Shown piece after piece: positions 9,531 to 19,573 of a DNA stretch of 64,000 nucleotides. Positions within the stretch are counted from its first letter, which is position 1; each line of letters starts with the position of its first letter. The translations under genes and the position numbers were made by a program. The DNA comes from Asparagopsis taxiformis (lineage: Eukaryota > Rhodophyta > Florideophyceae > Bonnemaisoniales > Bonnemaisoniaceae): positions 1 to 64,000 of the forward strand of contig JALQPE010002934.1 of the NCBI GenBank assembly GCA_030407315.1. Reading direction: 5' to 3'. The notes below the pieces were generated by a model. It saw nothing but the letters and a program-made list of their open reading frames with translations. It was not told the origin of the DNA and did not search any database.

Positions 9531-10944
9531 AAATGGACGTCCGGTGGATGTCCAGCTCAGATGCATTGCTGGCCAGCCCAGAAATTCTACAATTTCGGGC
9601 ACAAAAAAATATTGCAAAAAACATCGATTTCAGCGGGTGGATTGTGCCGTACGGCACACCCCCATCTCAAAAACATGTTCACATGTGCATGTTTTTGAGA
9701 ATAGCCCAAATTTAATTCAAATCAGGGTGTCTAATTTGGCCACAACGGCCCCAGGAACCGGCCGCCGCCCCGAGTGGGGTTGTCACTGGCTTCTGTAAGC
9801 ACTAACTGTAAGGCTAAATGGCGTCTCACGGCGGGTCGATTTCAGGCTCAATACGCCAGGGACAGGTCTTGGTCCTTGTTCCATCATGGTCCCGCCTCAC
9901 TCTCTCACGACCAACCTGAAATGGACGTCCGGTGGATGTCCAGCTCGATTGCACTGCTGGCCAGCCCAGAAATTCTAAAATTTCGGGCACAAAAAATTGT
10001 AAAAAATCAACGATTTGGGCGGGTCGATTGTGCCGTACGGCACACCCCCATCTCAAAAACATGTTCACATGTGCATGTTTTTGAGAATAGCCCAAATTTT
10101 AATTCAAATCAGGGTGTCTAATTTGGCCACAACGGCCCCAGGAACCGACCGCCGCCCCGAGCGGGGTCATCACTGGCTTCTGTAAGCACTAACTGTGAGG
10201 CTAAATGGCGCCGAAAGATGGGTCGATTCCAGGCTTCAAGCCTAAGTTATGCTAGGTACGCATCTTCTTCCGTGTTTCATAATGGTCCCGCCTTACTCCC
10301 TCAACACAAACACTACTCACCCATCACGTTACTCATATTCCGTGCACTTTATATTAGTAGTGATCCCGCCTGCTTAGTTACTGCAATGCGTGGATGTAGG
10401 CAGCACACGATCAACCTGAAATGGACGTCCGGTGGATGTCCAGCTCAGATGCATTGCTGGCCAGCCCAGAAATTCTACAATTTCGGGCACAAAAAAATAT
10501 TGCAAAAAACATCGATTTCAGCGGGTGGATTGTGCCGTACGGCACACCCCCATCTCAAAAACATGTTCACATGTGCATGTTTTTGAGAATAGCCCAAATT
10601 TTAATTCTAATCAGGGTGTCTAATTTGGCCACAACGGCCCCAGGAACCGACCGCCGGCCCCGATCGGGGGCTATCACTGGCGTCTGTAAGCACCAACTGT
10701 AAGCCGGAACCGGCCACCGCCCCGATCGGGGCTATCACTGGCTTCTATAAGCACCAACTGTAAGCCAAAATGGCGTCTCACGAAGGGTCGATTTCAGGCT
10801 CAATACGTCAGGGAAAGGTCTTGGTCCTTGTTTCATCATGGTCCCGCCCCACTCTCTCACGACCAACCTGAAATGGACGTCCGGTGGATGTCCAGCTCGA
10901 TTGCGTTGCTGGCCAGCCCAGAAATTCTAAAATTTCCGAAAAAT
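9531..10944 (+). repeat. Tandem array of the ~200-bp repeat (copies d-g)
   Basis: Copies d (9531-9728), e (9917-10115) and f (10418-10617) are near full length. Copy g (about 10868-10944) stops inside AAATTTCCGAAAAATC. Linkers between copies repeat TGTCTAATTTGGCCACAACG, an 'aaccg.ccgccg' GC-rich block and CACTGGCTTCTGTAAGCAC. The array lies ~280 bp downstream of the ParB-dioxygenase gene and mirrors the shorter array upstream of it. Nothing else is seen at 9250-9530. Confidence 0.85.
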
Positions 10945-11065
10945 CAATTTGGTGGCCCAGCATCTCCTGTGCCGAAAATTCCCGCACTCACTTCTGATAT
11001 ACGTCTAGACGTGTTTCGCACTTGTACGCATCAGGGAAGGCGTCACGGAAGGTTGAGACTCAGTC

Positions 11066-11124
11066 TCAGACAACGCGGTACACAAGTAGCATAGCCTATG
11101 CTACTTGTGTACCGCGTCGTCTGA
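11066..11124. repeat. 59-bp near-perfect hairpin palindrome
   Basis: The sequence is a 29-bp inverted repeat around a single C at 11095, with one mismatched pair. The inner arms (11074-11094 and 11096-11116) are perfect; the left arm starts CGCGGTACACAAGTAGCATAG. A small palindrome TGAGACTCAGTCTCA sits directly to the left. It could be a fold-back element remnant or a structured RNA. It does not match the 39-bp palindrome family. Confidence 0.85.
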
Positions 11125-11353
11125 AATAGCGAGTAGTGTTTGTTGTATAGTTGTGGAGTATGCGTCTGGTGGTTTGTAAAGCTTGCAGAACGGGATAGGG
11201 ATGTGGGTGGCCCTATTTTATGAATACATGAATACAAATATTCAGGTTGACAAAGCGGAAAGGCATACGCTCATACATGTTTGAGATTGCATAGTGGAGA
11301 AAATATTTACATCGAAATTTACATGGAGCTGATGGAGGTTTTAAGGATGATGT

Positions 11354-11797
11354 ATGGGAGGAAGAAAATTCTTCTTTGGTATGAGGATGTATTCTGTAGG
11401 GGGGGGGTTGGATGGAATCTTGGGATGGTACAGGGGGAGGTGGAAATGTACGGAGTGCGGGTTTAGACTGGAATGTGATTCGGAGAGGAGTGCTGACGAG
11501 CATATTATGGGGATTAGAGAGACGCTGCGGGGTGTTGGGGTAGTGAGGGCGGAGGAGGTGTTTAGGTGGGACCGTAGGAGGCTGTGGTTGAAGGCGCCGA
11601 GAGGAGGGGGTTTTAGGAAAGTGAGGAGAAAGAGGGGGAGGGGGGTGGCGTCTGTTCTGGCTGTGGTGAGTGGGGATGTGATGGAGAAGAAGGGGGTTAT
11701 TGTATTTGGGGAGGGAGGGGAGTGGGAGGAAGGGTGCGAAGTGGGGGGTTCAACCCTTATCAAGTTGATATGTGGCTCAGAGAGAGGATGTTTCTGA
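11354..11797 (+). CDS. Possible degenerate gene with a zinc-finger-like motif
   Basis: The open frame of 147 codons lies in a strongly G-rich strand. It contains WKCTECGFRLECDSERSADE, a C-x2-C start with a later H, followed by basic residues (RKVRRKRGRG). The frame is compositionally biased and has no recognised relative. It may be part of a decayed gene or simply an open frame in G-rich DNA. Confidence 0.2.
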   Translation: MGGRKFFFGMRMYSVGGGLDGILGWYRGRWKCTECGFRLECDSERSADEHIMGIRETLRGVGVVRAEEVFRWDRRRLWLKAPRGGGFRKVRRKRGRGVASVLAVVSGDVMEKKGVIVFGEGGEWEEGCEVGGSTLIKLICGSERGCF

Positions 11798-12319
11798 GGA
11801 GACGGCGGGGGAGCGGGAGTGTGGGCCGGTGGTGGTGCTGTATACGGTATCTAAGATGCGGATGGCGTGGGGGGCATGGAGCAGCTGAGGGAGGGAGGGG
11901 ATGGAGCAGGTCGGGCACGGGATGGGGAGTGAGAGGTTTTCGAAGAGTAAGCTGCAGGGGAAGTTTGTGGAGAGGGCGAAGGAGAGGGGTTGAAGGTAGA
12001 GGAGAGAGGTATTGAAGAACAATACGTTGCAAAGGTGATGGGGGAGAGCATGGTCGAGGAGTTAGGGGTGTTTTTCCTTATTCTGAGGTAGTATGAGGAC
12101 TGGTTATACGAAATCTGTACGGTAAAGCCGAAAAGTAGGTATGGAATGGAGGTGTGCACCGTGGAAGCGGGGACAGGTAGCTGAAAATGCGCGCTAGAGT
12201 GGTATTGGGGGTGTTTGAGGTACAGTACGGGGGAGGTGAGCACCAACAGGAAGGAGGTGTGAGCGAGAGGATGAAAAAATTAAAGACGAAATTGGAGTCG
12301 ACCGACAAGGAAAATTAGA
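11798..12319. other. G-rich, strand-asymmetric stretch without a clear gene
   Basis: From about 11,280 to 12,300 the plus strand is rich in G and poor in C. Open frames here on the minus strand are Pro/Ser-rich artefacts of this bias. No motif was recognised. Confidence 0.4.
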
Positions 12320-12650
12320 GTGGTCGCCGTGATGGATGCGGACATCCATGTCGAGCACGGCGGCAGAAATTTCTGGGGTCGAAATTTTTGAATTTCTGAA
12401 CCGGCGCCCGTCCTAGGCGGACATAGACATGGTGGAAGTCCATCCCGAGGAGGACATCCGTGGTACTAGAAACAATGAATGTCGTCCTAGTAATACTAGA
12501 CGTACTAGACCGCATGGACGTCCGGTTCTAGGCGGACATCCAAAAATACTGGACAACATGGACGTCCGCCTAGTAATACTAGGTGTACTAGAGGTTGTGG
12601 ACGTCCGCGTCCATTTCCGAGAACACAGACGAAGCCTAATGTTCATCGTC
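12320..12650 (+). repeat. GGACGTCC-type repeat block, related to 41041-41190
   Basis: Variants of TGGACGTCCGCGTCCA and its inverted forms occur several times, mixed with CTAGTAATACTAG and GTACTAGA words. The block ends in a 'ggacgtccgcgtcca..tcc.a.aacacagacg' string. The same string closes the repeat block near 41,180. Confidence 0.6.
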
Positions 12651-12754
12651 TTGTCGAGTTTTGTGTTCATACGCTTCCTGCCTACGGCTCTGTGAAGCAC
12701 GTGCAGGAGCTTATATTCGAACGGATGCATCAGCCGCTGAAGAAAGGTGTGAGA

Positions 12755-13704
12755 ATGTCCAATCACCAAAGCGAACAGCTTTCAGCGCTGGAATTAGTTC
12801 TTGCGGATGACTGGCAGACGAGAGTGGCCATTGTTTTGCGCGAAATCGGCATGGAGCCACAACATTGGTCCTCGTCCGAATGCTCTCAAATGGTCAACGT
12901 TCTTTCACAGGAGCTAGGGAGAGAAATAGATGTGGAAGACGAGGTAGTGAAAAACTGCTTCCAGGAACCGGTTCTCCAGCTTCTCTCCCAGCGTCGAGGA
13001 AAGATATTGTCGGCGGATGGTGAAATTGTGACGTGGAGAGGGCATGGAGGTATATCTATTGACGAGGTCAAGGAGTACATGAATGGAAAATGTGATATGG
13101 CAGAGGGTGCTGTAGGTGTTTTCAAACGGTTCTTTACCGAAAGGTACGGAAGCGGAACAAGCGGGTGTGGAAAGTATGCCGAATGGGTGAGAAGAGTTTC
13201 TAGAAGCACTACGACAGAGTGGGGAGGAAAACAGTGCAGAGGTCTGGCTCTCTAGAATCAGGAGCTATCATCCATGCTGTTTGCCCTGAACAGATGAAAT
13301 GTGAGGATGGTGCAACTTCACAAGCGATTCTGTACCCGGCGTCTCGTCTCACATCAGAGATAATGCGGGGAAGAATTAATTATGAACCGCGGTTTTTTAT
13401 TGTTCTAGCGTTCTTTATCCTGAGGAACGAGAGTGCGAGAGATGAGCAAGGTACAGCTTATGGAGTTTGCCTGGGTTTGCAAAAAACTGATGAAGGAGTG
13501 TTCAAGGTCGAAGAGAGGCGACGAACAGTAATTGTGGAGATGAGTGAGGGAGTCACTGAGGTGTTTGGTATGCACTATTGCAATGGGAGTGTATGCGACT
13601 ATGATGAGAACATGAGGGAGGTAAGGCACGGACCCGGACTGCTGGAGGGTGGAGAGATATATGCACTATGTAGGCGAGACGGATTTCCACCGAGGGCTGC
13701 ATGA
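12755..13704 (+). pseudogene. Unrecognised gene in two frames (frameshift near 13,220)
   Basis: The first part starts at an ATG at 12755 (or 12725) and runs in one frame to about 13,220. The continuation, about 150 residues beginning GAIIHAVCPEQMKCEDG, is in another frame and ends at 13704. Both halves have ordinary protein composition. The switch is next to GGGG and AAAA runs, so a single-base indel is the simplest explanation. I recognise no domain. It sits upstream of a palindrome array and of the gene at 15064, in the same orientation. Confidence 0.5.
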
Positions 13705-13824
13705 TTTTTAGGGAAGAATAAAATGAATAACCAGATGCATCACATATGAATTGTACACTCTAGGGCGGTGGTGGATTGGTGCAAAGTAGTGGGGAGAGGA
13801 TCTGAGAGGATGGAGGGAGGTATG

Positions 13825-14262
13825 CTTACAGCAAAGTCATCGTTACGATGACTTTGCTGTAAGAAAACGTTTCCATTACAGTGGCCAAGAATGTTTTACC
13901 GGGTAAAAAAATCGTGGCAGCTGTAATGATTTGCTTTCTTACAGCAAAGTCATCGTAACGATGACTTTGCTGTAAGGAACCGTTTCCTTGCAGTGGGTGA
14001 AGAATTTTTTACCGGGTAAAAAATCAGCAAGAAATTTTACCGGGTAAAAAAATTGTGGCCGCTGTAATGATTTGCTTTCTTACAGCAAAGTCATCGTTAC
14101 GATGACTTTGCTGTAAGAAAACGTTTCATTACAGCGGCCACAATTTTTTACCCGGTAAAGAAATCATGGCTACTGTAATGTTTTCTTTTCTTACAGCAAA
14201 GTCATCGTTACGATGACTTTGCTGTAAGAAAACGTTTCATTACAGCAAATTCATCGATAGTT
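13825..14262. repeat. Palindrome array 1: four 39-bp palindromes alternating with TTTACCCGGTAAA palindromes
   Basis: The 39-bp unit has arms CTTACAGCAAAGTCATCGT and its reverse complement around one central base (T or A). Four copies lie here, the first at 13825-13863. Between them are a second palindrome type of ~50 bp, with arms beginning ATTACAGCGGCCAC and a TTTTTTACCCGGTAAAAAA core. The array lies about 120 bp after the gene ending at 13704. Confidence 0.9.
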
Positions 14263-15063
14263 AAGGTTAAGTAACCAACTTTAGGATGTCCAGAGGACCT
14301 GCTCGTTGTAAGGAATAAGGAATATTGATCAACTGACGAAGAGGAAGCATTTTGAATCGACTAGGGTAGGAACGCAATGAGATTTGGTATGCAAGAAAAC
14401 TGAATCGCAGTAGTGAATAGGTAGTTGAAATGAATTCATATTGATGTTCTTTGGTGTATTGTCCATTGGAGCACATTGAAAACCATTTATATGATCACCG
14501 TTTAAATAGTCTATGAATCCTTTGCAGCCGAGTACGCCAATAGGAAGAAATTCAAGCAGTGGCCTGCACGGGAACCGTTCATTTGTGAGTAGCAAAAGTT
14601 AGTGTAGAAATGAATTTTTCAGACTTGTAGGAGAGGTGGATCGTAGTAAATGTATAAAACTCACGTAGAATCGATTGATAGGAATCAATGGTACGGAAGA
14701 AGAAGCGAGGTGGAGAGTGTGGATGAAATAGGTTGTTGGAATATGAATGATAATTGACGTGGTGAGGTAAACGGGTTCGATTGCATTATATGCGCTAGAG
14801 GTACATACTATTAGGTGTAGATTGATGGAAAGGGCTAAACGCTTTGTGGAGGTATCAGGATCAGGTAGAGTCAGAGGTGCTGAGCGGGTGCAGCGTAAGG
14901 TTCATCAGGACTGAACGTAGGTAGGGAATGTCTTGTCCGGACAGTATATGAGGAAGCTGAGAGACGGGAAGCGCACTCGGAGGTACCACAATTGTGGATT
15001 TCATCGTCTACACAACATTTGAACAGAGAACTGATTGAACGAACTGAGATTGCAGGGATTACA
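14263..15063. other. Intergenic, no gene seen
   Basis: About 800 bp of AT-rich sequence precede the start codon at 15064. No repeat or gene was recognised. It presumably holds the promoter of the next gene. Confidence 0.4.
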
Positions 15064-18000
15064 ATGGGAGACAATAGTATCATGAATACTACAGCGGAGA
15101 AGAGCAATTCTCCTTCTGCTGAAGAGAAAAGCATCACTATTGCTCAGTACAGCTCTTCTAAAGTGCAAGTTGATCCTCGCAAAGTGAAATTTCCGACAGT
15201 GACCTCCCGTTTGGTGCGACCGGGTCGTGTAAACGAACTGGCCAGCATTTTCATGGATAGAGGTTTCTCTACCACTGGAACTATGATTACAGTCTGCAAA
15301 ATGGAAGATAACGAAGGAGACGAGTTTTACTGCATCGATGGCTCTCATCGCATAGCTGCTCTGCAACTATGCCTGGAGAAGTACTCAGGAAAGAACAGGG
15401 ATTCCTTGGAATTGGTTTGGGTACAACAGTTGATTGCGCCGAACGGGCGTCTAATTTTCGATGCGCTGGAGGTTCTGAAACTGTCTCTCGAAGCCAATAT
15501 ACAAACTCACGATGTCGCTTCTGTGAGCATTGCCGACAATGTGTGTGCGGTCATAGAGTTTCTCAGGTTTTCCAACCAGATGGATCTTCCTGTTGTCCGG
15601 CTTATTCCTATTCTGAAAGAAGTGAGCTATATTCTGCCGTCCGACAGGAACCGTTCGGAGAACTCGTATAGGCAGTACATCAACATTGCGAAGGGTTTCA
15701 ATCGCACAGACAGCGTTGCTTTCGTGTACTGGAGCTCTATCCCTAGCGTTTACAATGCTTTGGATAGGAACAGAGAAATCGAGGATGCAAGAACCGAGGG
15801 AAGAGATCCGGACTTTTCTCGAATTGACTCTGCCGATATGTACGGGTGCGTGCTCGATCTTGTCAATAACGCAATATTCCGCAATGGCACGGACGGACGC
15901 GGGACGCGCGATAAGGAGTGGTTCCAGTGGTTTGTGCTCGAGATGACAGCGTCGTGGACAAGGATGAGGAGGAAGAGAGGACTTGTCAGAAATATCGGAA
16001 GCGGAAGTCCGTTCACGATGCGCACTTGGCTACTGGCTCTGTTGGCCATCTATGATATGGCAGAGGTCGTCCGCAAGTGGTTGAACTCTGCAACGATGGA
16101 GGAATTCGTGCGAACGGATTTGGCAGCAGAAAACGCGAAGGAGGTCGGGGATAATGATCATCGCATTGGAGAGCGCATTGTATTCGTCCTTGTCGACTTT
16201 CATGACGACGTGGTAGACAGTAGCAGTCTGAGAACCAAGAACGGGATGTTTACAAACAGTTTTTACGACAAACTGGAATATGCTACCGGGACAAAGGCAA
16301 TGCAGGAGACGAAAGCGGAGGAGGAGAGGGAACGGAATCGCATGACCCCCGGAGAAATAGAAAAAGCACTTGTTGATGGCGCCAAAGCAGAAGACGAAGA
16401 AGCACCTACTGCCGCAGAACAGGGAAATAATTCTACAGAGAAGGAAACTGTGGAAACTTCTGGTCCTGTTCAAGCAGAAGAAGGAGTATCTGCCGAAGCC
16501 CAAGCAGAGCAGGAAGTTTCTGCTGTTGTGGAGGAAGAACAGGAAATTACTCCAAATGTGGTGGCTGAAGAAGTGATTCCTGCTGTCGCGACGAAAGCAA
16601 TAGAAGAGGCACCTCTGAGCACCCCGAAAGAAGCAGAAGACCGTCCTGCCGCAGCAAAAGAGGGAGGACAGGAACGTCCTGCCACGCGTCTTGCAGCAGC
16701 TGAGAAGAGGGAAGCAGAACGTCTTGCTGTTCTCCAAAAAGAACAGGAACGTCTTTCAGCTTCAAGGGCAGAGCGGGAAAGTCGTGCCAGGGATAATTCG
16801 CCGGGAAGGATTGTCAGAGAAGATCTTCCTCAGGGAAGGAAACAAAGCGGCGATACGCAAAGTCTGGATATCAACTTGGACAATAGTGGTCGCATGGACA
16901 TAGACACGCCTGGACAACAAGCTGGAGATGCGCAGAACCGCTCTGTGATATTGAAACTTCGAATCAGGACACCAGAAACTTACAGCACTAGCCCGGCCGA
17001 AGTGGACAAGGAGAATTCGGGAAGAAGCAGGAGTTCTGGTGGAAGCGGCGATGAAAACGAGTCCAGGTTGCATAAGAAGCGAAGAAGGGAAGATACTAGC
17101 GCGAAGTTTTCTGAGCCCAATACGCCGGATGACAACATTGAGATTGGGCCTCCCCGGGAAAAGAAGAGTAGAGTCAATGCAAGAAAACGAACGACTGGAG
17201 AAGAAGCACCACTCTTCACTGACGAGCAAGAAAACTCCCTTCCAGACCGCACATTCGCAGAGGACATACCTGAGAAGCTGCCTTTATGCGTTCCTTCCAA
17301 CTCGAGAATGAAGTATTATATCACAGAAGAAGACATTGATACAATCCGGACGGAGATAATGGAAGCAGCTGCAGGCTACTCTACTTTGGTATGTCCCCTC
17401 GGTTCTTGTGAAAGCCAACAATACTTCAGCTACCAGAGAAGAATGATCGACGAGCTTGGTTACGTGGTGTTGCAAGACATTTTCTCTTCTACTACAGTGG
17501 GAGCAGCTACGCACGAGTTATTCACACAGATGGCCAGCACATTCCAAGGTACTACAAGTGGCTCAAGTGCAAGTCAGAAGAACCCGTGGAAACCACTTCG
17601 ACCGAAAGACAGCACTGGTGTATTCAAGACGGACCGGAAAAGCATCTGCGATGACCTTGAGCAAGAAAGCGCGCGGCAGTACAGGAACAAGCTGATTCTG
17701 GAGCTAGGTAAGGCGATTTGTGCGGAGAACCTGAAGCTCGGGTTTGGAAGAGAAGAAGCGGTGGTCTTTCCAGAAACGGGTCTTCGTCTGATTTTGACCG
17801 CAGAAGGTAGTCAGGAGCAACTTATGCATACCGATGTTCCCGTCCGTGAGGGAACTGGAACTGGTCCTCTCAACTCGCCATCATATTTCATGATGGCTGC
17901 TGGTGCGGATGGGTTCATCATTCGTATCGCCAAGTTCAGCCATGTGTGCCTAAGTCATCCAGCGAAAGACAAGTACCGCGTGCCAGTGACGAACGTGCGC

Positions 18001-18186
18001 ATCCCACCGTATTCCCTGCTTGTATGCCGAACGGACGTGTATCACGGAGGAATGGGATTCGCGGAGGGTCGTTCTTCGGTGAGGTACCAGCATCCTATCC
18101 GGTCCCATCTATCACTGCGAACTTCCAGGGAGAAGTTGCTACAGCCTCCCTTCAATGTCAACTACTGGGAGCGTTTAGATATCTGA
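15064..18186 (+). CDS. ParB-like domain / 2OG-Fe(II) dioxygenase-like fusion protein, intact
   Basis: The start is the ATG at 15064 in the context ACAATGG; the open frame extends 24 codons upstream without an ATG. The product has 1040 residues. The ParB-like domain (about 35-200) contains CIDGSHRIAAL, with D-G-S-H-R near residues 92-96. A helical middle region follows, then a low-complexity Glu/Ala segment (about 430-600) and basic, NLS-like clusters (KKRRRED, EKKSRVNARKR). The C-terminal domain begins near SRMKYYITEED (about 750) and has the dioxygenase ligands H922-T-D924, then H994 in VYHGG and R1007 in SSVRYQHP. It is a clear paralogue of 19574-23219. Its likely role is oxidative modification of DNA or chromatin at sites chosen by the ParB-like part. 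The substrate is unknown. Confidence 0.8.
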   Translation: MGDNSIMNTTAEKSNSPSAEEKSITIAQYSSSKVQVDPRKVKFPTVTSRLVRPGRVNELASIFMDRGFSTTGTMITVCKMEDNEGDEFYCIDGSHRIAALQLCLEKYSGKNRDSLELVWVQQLIAPNGRLIFDALEVLKLSLEANIQTHDVASVSIADNVCAVIEFLRFSNQMDLPVVRLIPILKEVSYILPSDRNRSENSYRQYINIAKGFNRTDSVAFVYWSSIPSVYNALDRNREIEDARTEGRDPDFSRIDSADMYGCVLDLVNNAIFRNGTDGRGTRDKEWFQWFVLEMTASWTRMRRKRGLVRNIGSGSPFTMRTWLLALLAIYDMAEVVRKWLNSATMEEFVRTDLAAENAKEVGDNDHRIGERIVFVLVDFHDDVVDSSSLRTKNGMFTNSFYDKLEYATGTKAMQETKAEEERERNRMTPGEIEKALVDGAKAEDEEAPTAAEQGNNSTEKETVETSGPVQAEEGVSAEAQAEQEVSAVVEEEQEITPNVVAEEVIPAVATKAIEEAPLSTPKEAEDRPAAAKEGGQERPATRLAAAEKREAERLAVLQKEQERLSASRAERESRARDNSPGRIVREDLPQGRKQSGDTQSLDINLDNSGRMDIDTPGQQAGDAQNRSVILKLRIRTPETYSTSPAEVDKENSGRSRSSGGSGDENESRLHKKRRREDTSAKFSEPNTPDDNIEIGPPREKKSRVNARKRTTGEEAPLFTDEQENSLPDRTFAEDIPEKLPLCVPSNSRMKYYITEEDIDTIRTEIMEAAAGYSTLVCPLGSCESQQYFSYQRRMIDELGYVVLQDIFSSTTVGAATHELFTQMASTFQGTTSGSSASQKNPWKPLRPKDSTGVFKTDRKSICDDLEQESARQYRNKLILELGKAICAENLKLGFGREEAVVFPETGLRLILTAEGSQEQLMHTDVPVREGTGTGPLNSPSYFMMAAGADGFIIRIAKFSHVCLSHPAKDKYRVPVTNVRIPPYSLLVCRTDVYHGGMGFAEGRSSVRYQHPIRSHLSLRTSREKLLQPPFNVNYWERLDI

Positions 18187-18407
18187 TGAAATTAGTTCTT
18201 AATAGCATTCTATGGCAGGCATCAAGGCCGCCTTCAAGTAAACGATGAAAGTTAGGCTAGTACATGACGTTTGCGTATGTAGACGGGTCGGGAGATATAC
18301 AATACTCAATTTAATATGAGAAGGGGAGGAAACTATGGTGGGCACTACTAGAATAGAACAAGGTAATATCGCAGTCGTCTTTGGTTACAACATTGAGGTG
18401 AGGAAGG

Positions 18408-18504
18408 CTTACAGATGATGCAGTTTCGCTGGGGTGCTGACAGCAAAGTCATCGTTACGATGACTTTGCTGTAAGCATCCCGGGTAAACGGCTTCGGCTG
18501 TAAG
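18408..18504. repeat. Palindrome array 2: a minimal, single-unit array
   Basis: One 39-bp palindrome (18437-18475, with CTGACAG at its left edge) is framed symmetrically. CTTACAG plus a GTTT motif lies to the left, and GGTAAACGG with CTGTAAG to the right. The whole 97 bp is therefore roughly palindromic. The flank to about 18,550 (GGGAGTTTCGTCCGTCTCCC) also occurs beside the arrays at 23694 and 56437. Confidence 0.85.
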
Positions 18505-19045
18505 CGGTTGGGAGTTTCGTCCGTCTCCCACCCTGGGAAGGGTGAGAAGGGAAGTGTGGAGCCGGGAACATCGTACAACGATGGTTTGGACGACTGTTGA
18601 CGGCTCTGGGGAGCACTCTGCGTCGTGCAAGCCTGGTTTGCGCTGGCTGCACTACCTGGTATTGAACGGTTCTGTGCGCAAAGTTTACTCATGAAGGAGG
18701 TAGGGTGTTGTGTACCACACCAACCATAGTTACTAACATTTGCAGTGTACTCTAGTGATGTAATTATTATTCTAGTTTCTAACTATACAATGATATTAAG
18801 TAAGTCAGATGTGCACAGAGCATGGTCTAAGCCTAGCACGGTAGAGAAAGATGGAAGAAAGATTGAAGGGTAGGCATGCAGAGGTATGAAGGCAGCAGTA
18901 TGTGTAGACTATGGCAGTGGTAAGAAAATATTTCATGCACCAAAGGGTGGGCAGAGTGACATTAGAGAGGTGGTGTGTAGGGGGAAGGTAGGTGGAGATG
19001 ATGAAGGAGGACAACAGAAACGAGAGCGAGGGTTGAGACCAACGG
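18505..19045. other. Intergenic between two palindrome arrays
   Basis: No gene is seen. The first ~150 bp share sequence with the outer flanks of arrays 4 and 5. Confidence 0.4.
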
Positions 19046-19369
19046 CTTACAGATGGAGCAGTTTACCAGGGATGCTTACAGCAAAGTCATCGTTACGATG
19101 ACTTTGCTGTAAGGAAAGGTTTCATTACAGTGGCCATGATTTCTTTACCCGGTAAAAAAATTCCTGGCCGCTGTAATGAAAACGTTTTCTTACAGCAAAG
19201 TCATCGTAACGATGACTTTGCTGTCAGGAAACAAAACATTACAGTGGCCATGATTTCTTTACCCGGTAAAAAAATTCCTGGCCTCTGTAATGAAACGTTT
19301 CCTTACAGCAAAGTCATCGTAACGATGGCTTTGCTGTAAGGATCCTTGGTAAACTGCCTGAGCTGTAAT
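19046..19369. repeat. Palindrome array 3: three 39-bp palindromes
   Basis: The 39-bp palindromes lie at 19075-19113, 19189-19227 and 19302-19340. They are separated by the GGCCATGATT/TTTACCCGGTAAA palindrome type. The array starts with CTTACAGATGG and ends near CTGTAATT. It lies about 200 bp before the start codon at 19574. Confidence 0.9.
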
Positions 19370-19573
19370 TGTCGTACAACGAAAAGTGATGTGGAAGGTT
19401 CGGATTGGTCAACCGCTGAATATCATTACCAGGGTGTATACTAATAGGAATATGTCAGATCTCTAAGTTTCGCCTATCTTACTCAGCTTACGCAGCAAAA
19501 CAGCTTGTCGTTCAGATCTTCTTCTCTCTTTCTCAATCTTTCACTCTTCGTTTGTCAATCACTCACCAAAGCA

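Noticed and set aside
3152..10623. Repeated short proteins ending near H-P-H-L-K-N-M-F-T-C
   Set aside because: These are translations of the 200-bp repeat. They occur in all repeat copies and have no independent coding signal.
11341..12246. Pro/Ser-rich minus-strand proteins
   Set aside because: They are open frames opposite a G-rich strand, without a motif or conserved start.
13825..13863. True bacterial parS site
   Set aside because: The 39-bp palindrome has no match to the known 16-bp parS sequence. Only the general idea of a palindromic ParB target is kept, as a hypothesis.
13825..14262. CRISPR-like array
   Set aside because: The units are long palindromes alternating with a second palindrome, not short repeats with unique spacers, and the DNA is eukaryotic with no cas genes.
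15064..18186. TET/JBP assignment for the dioxygenases
   Set aside because: The metal and 2OG ligands fit the whole superfamily, but no TET/JBP-specific motif can be identified by eye.
18340..18360. Second CACTA terminus of the left copy (CACTACTAGAATAG)
   Set aside because: Beyond CACTAC it does not match the terminus at 32466/47708 and no subterminal repeats follow.
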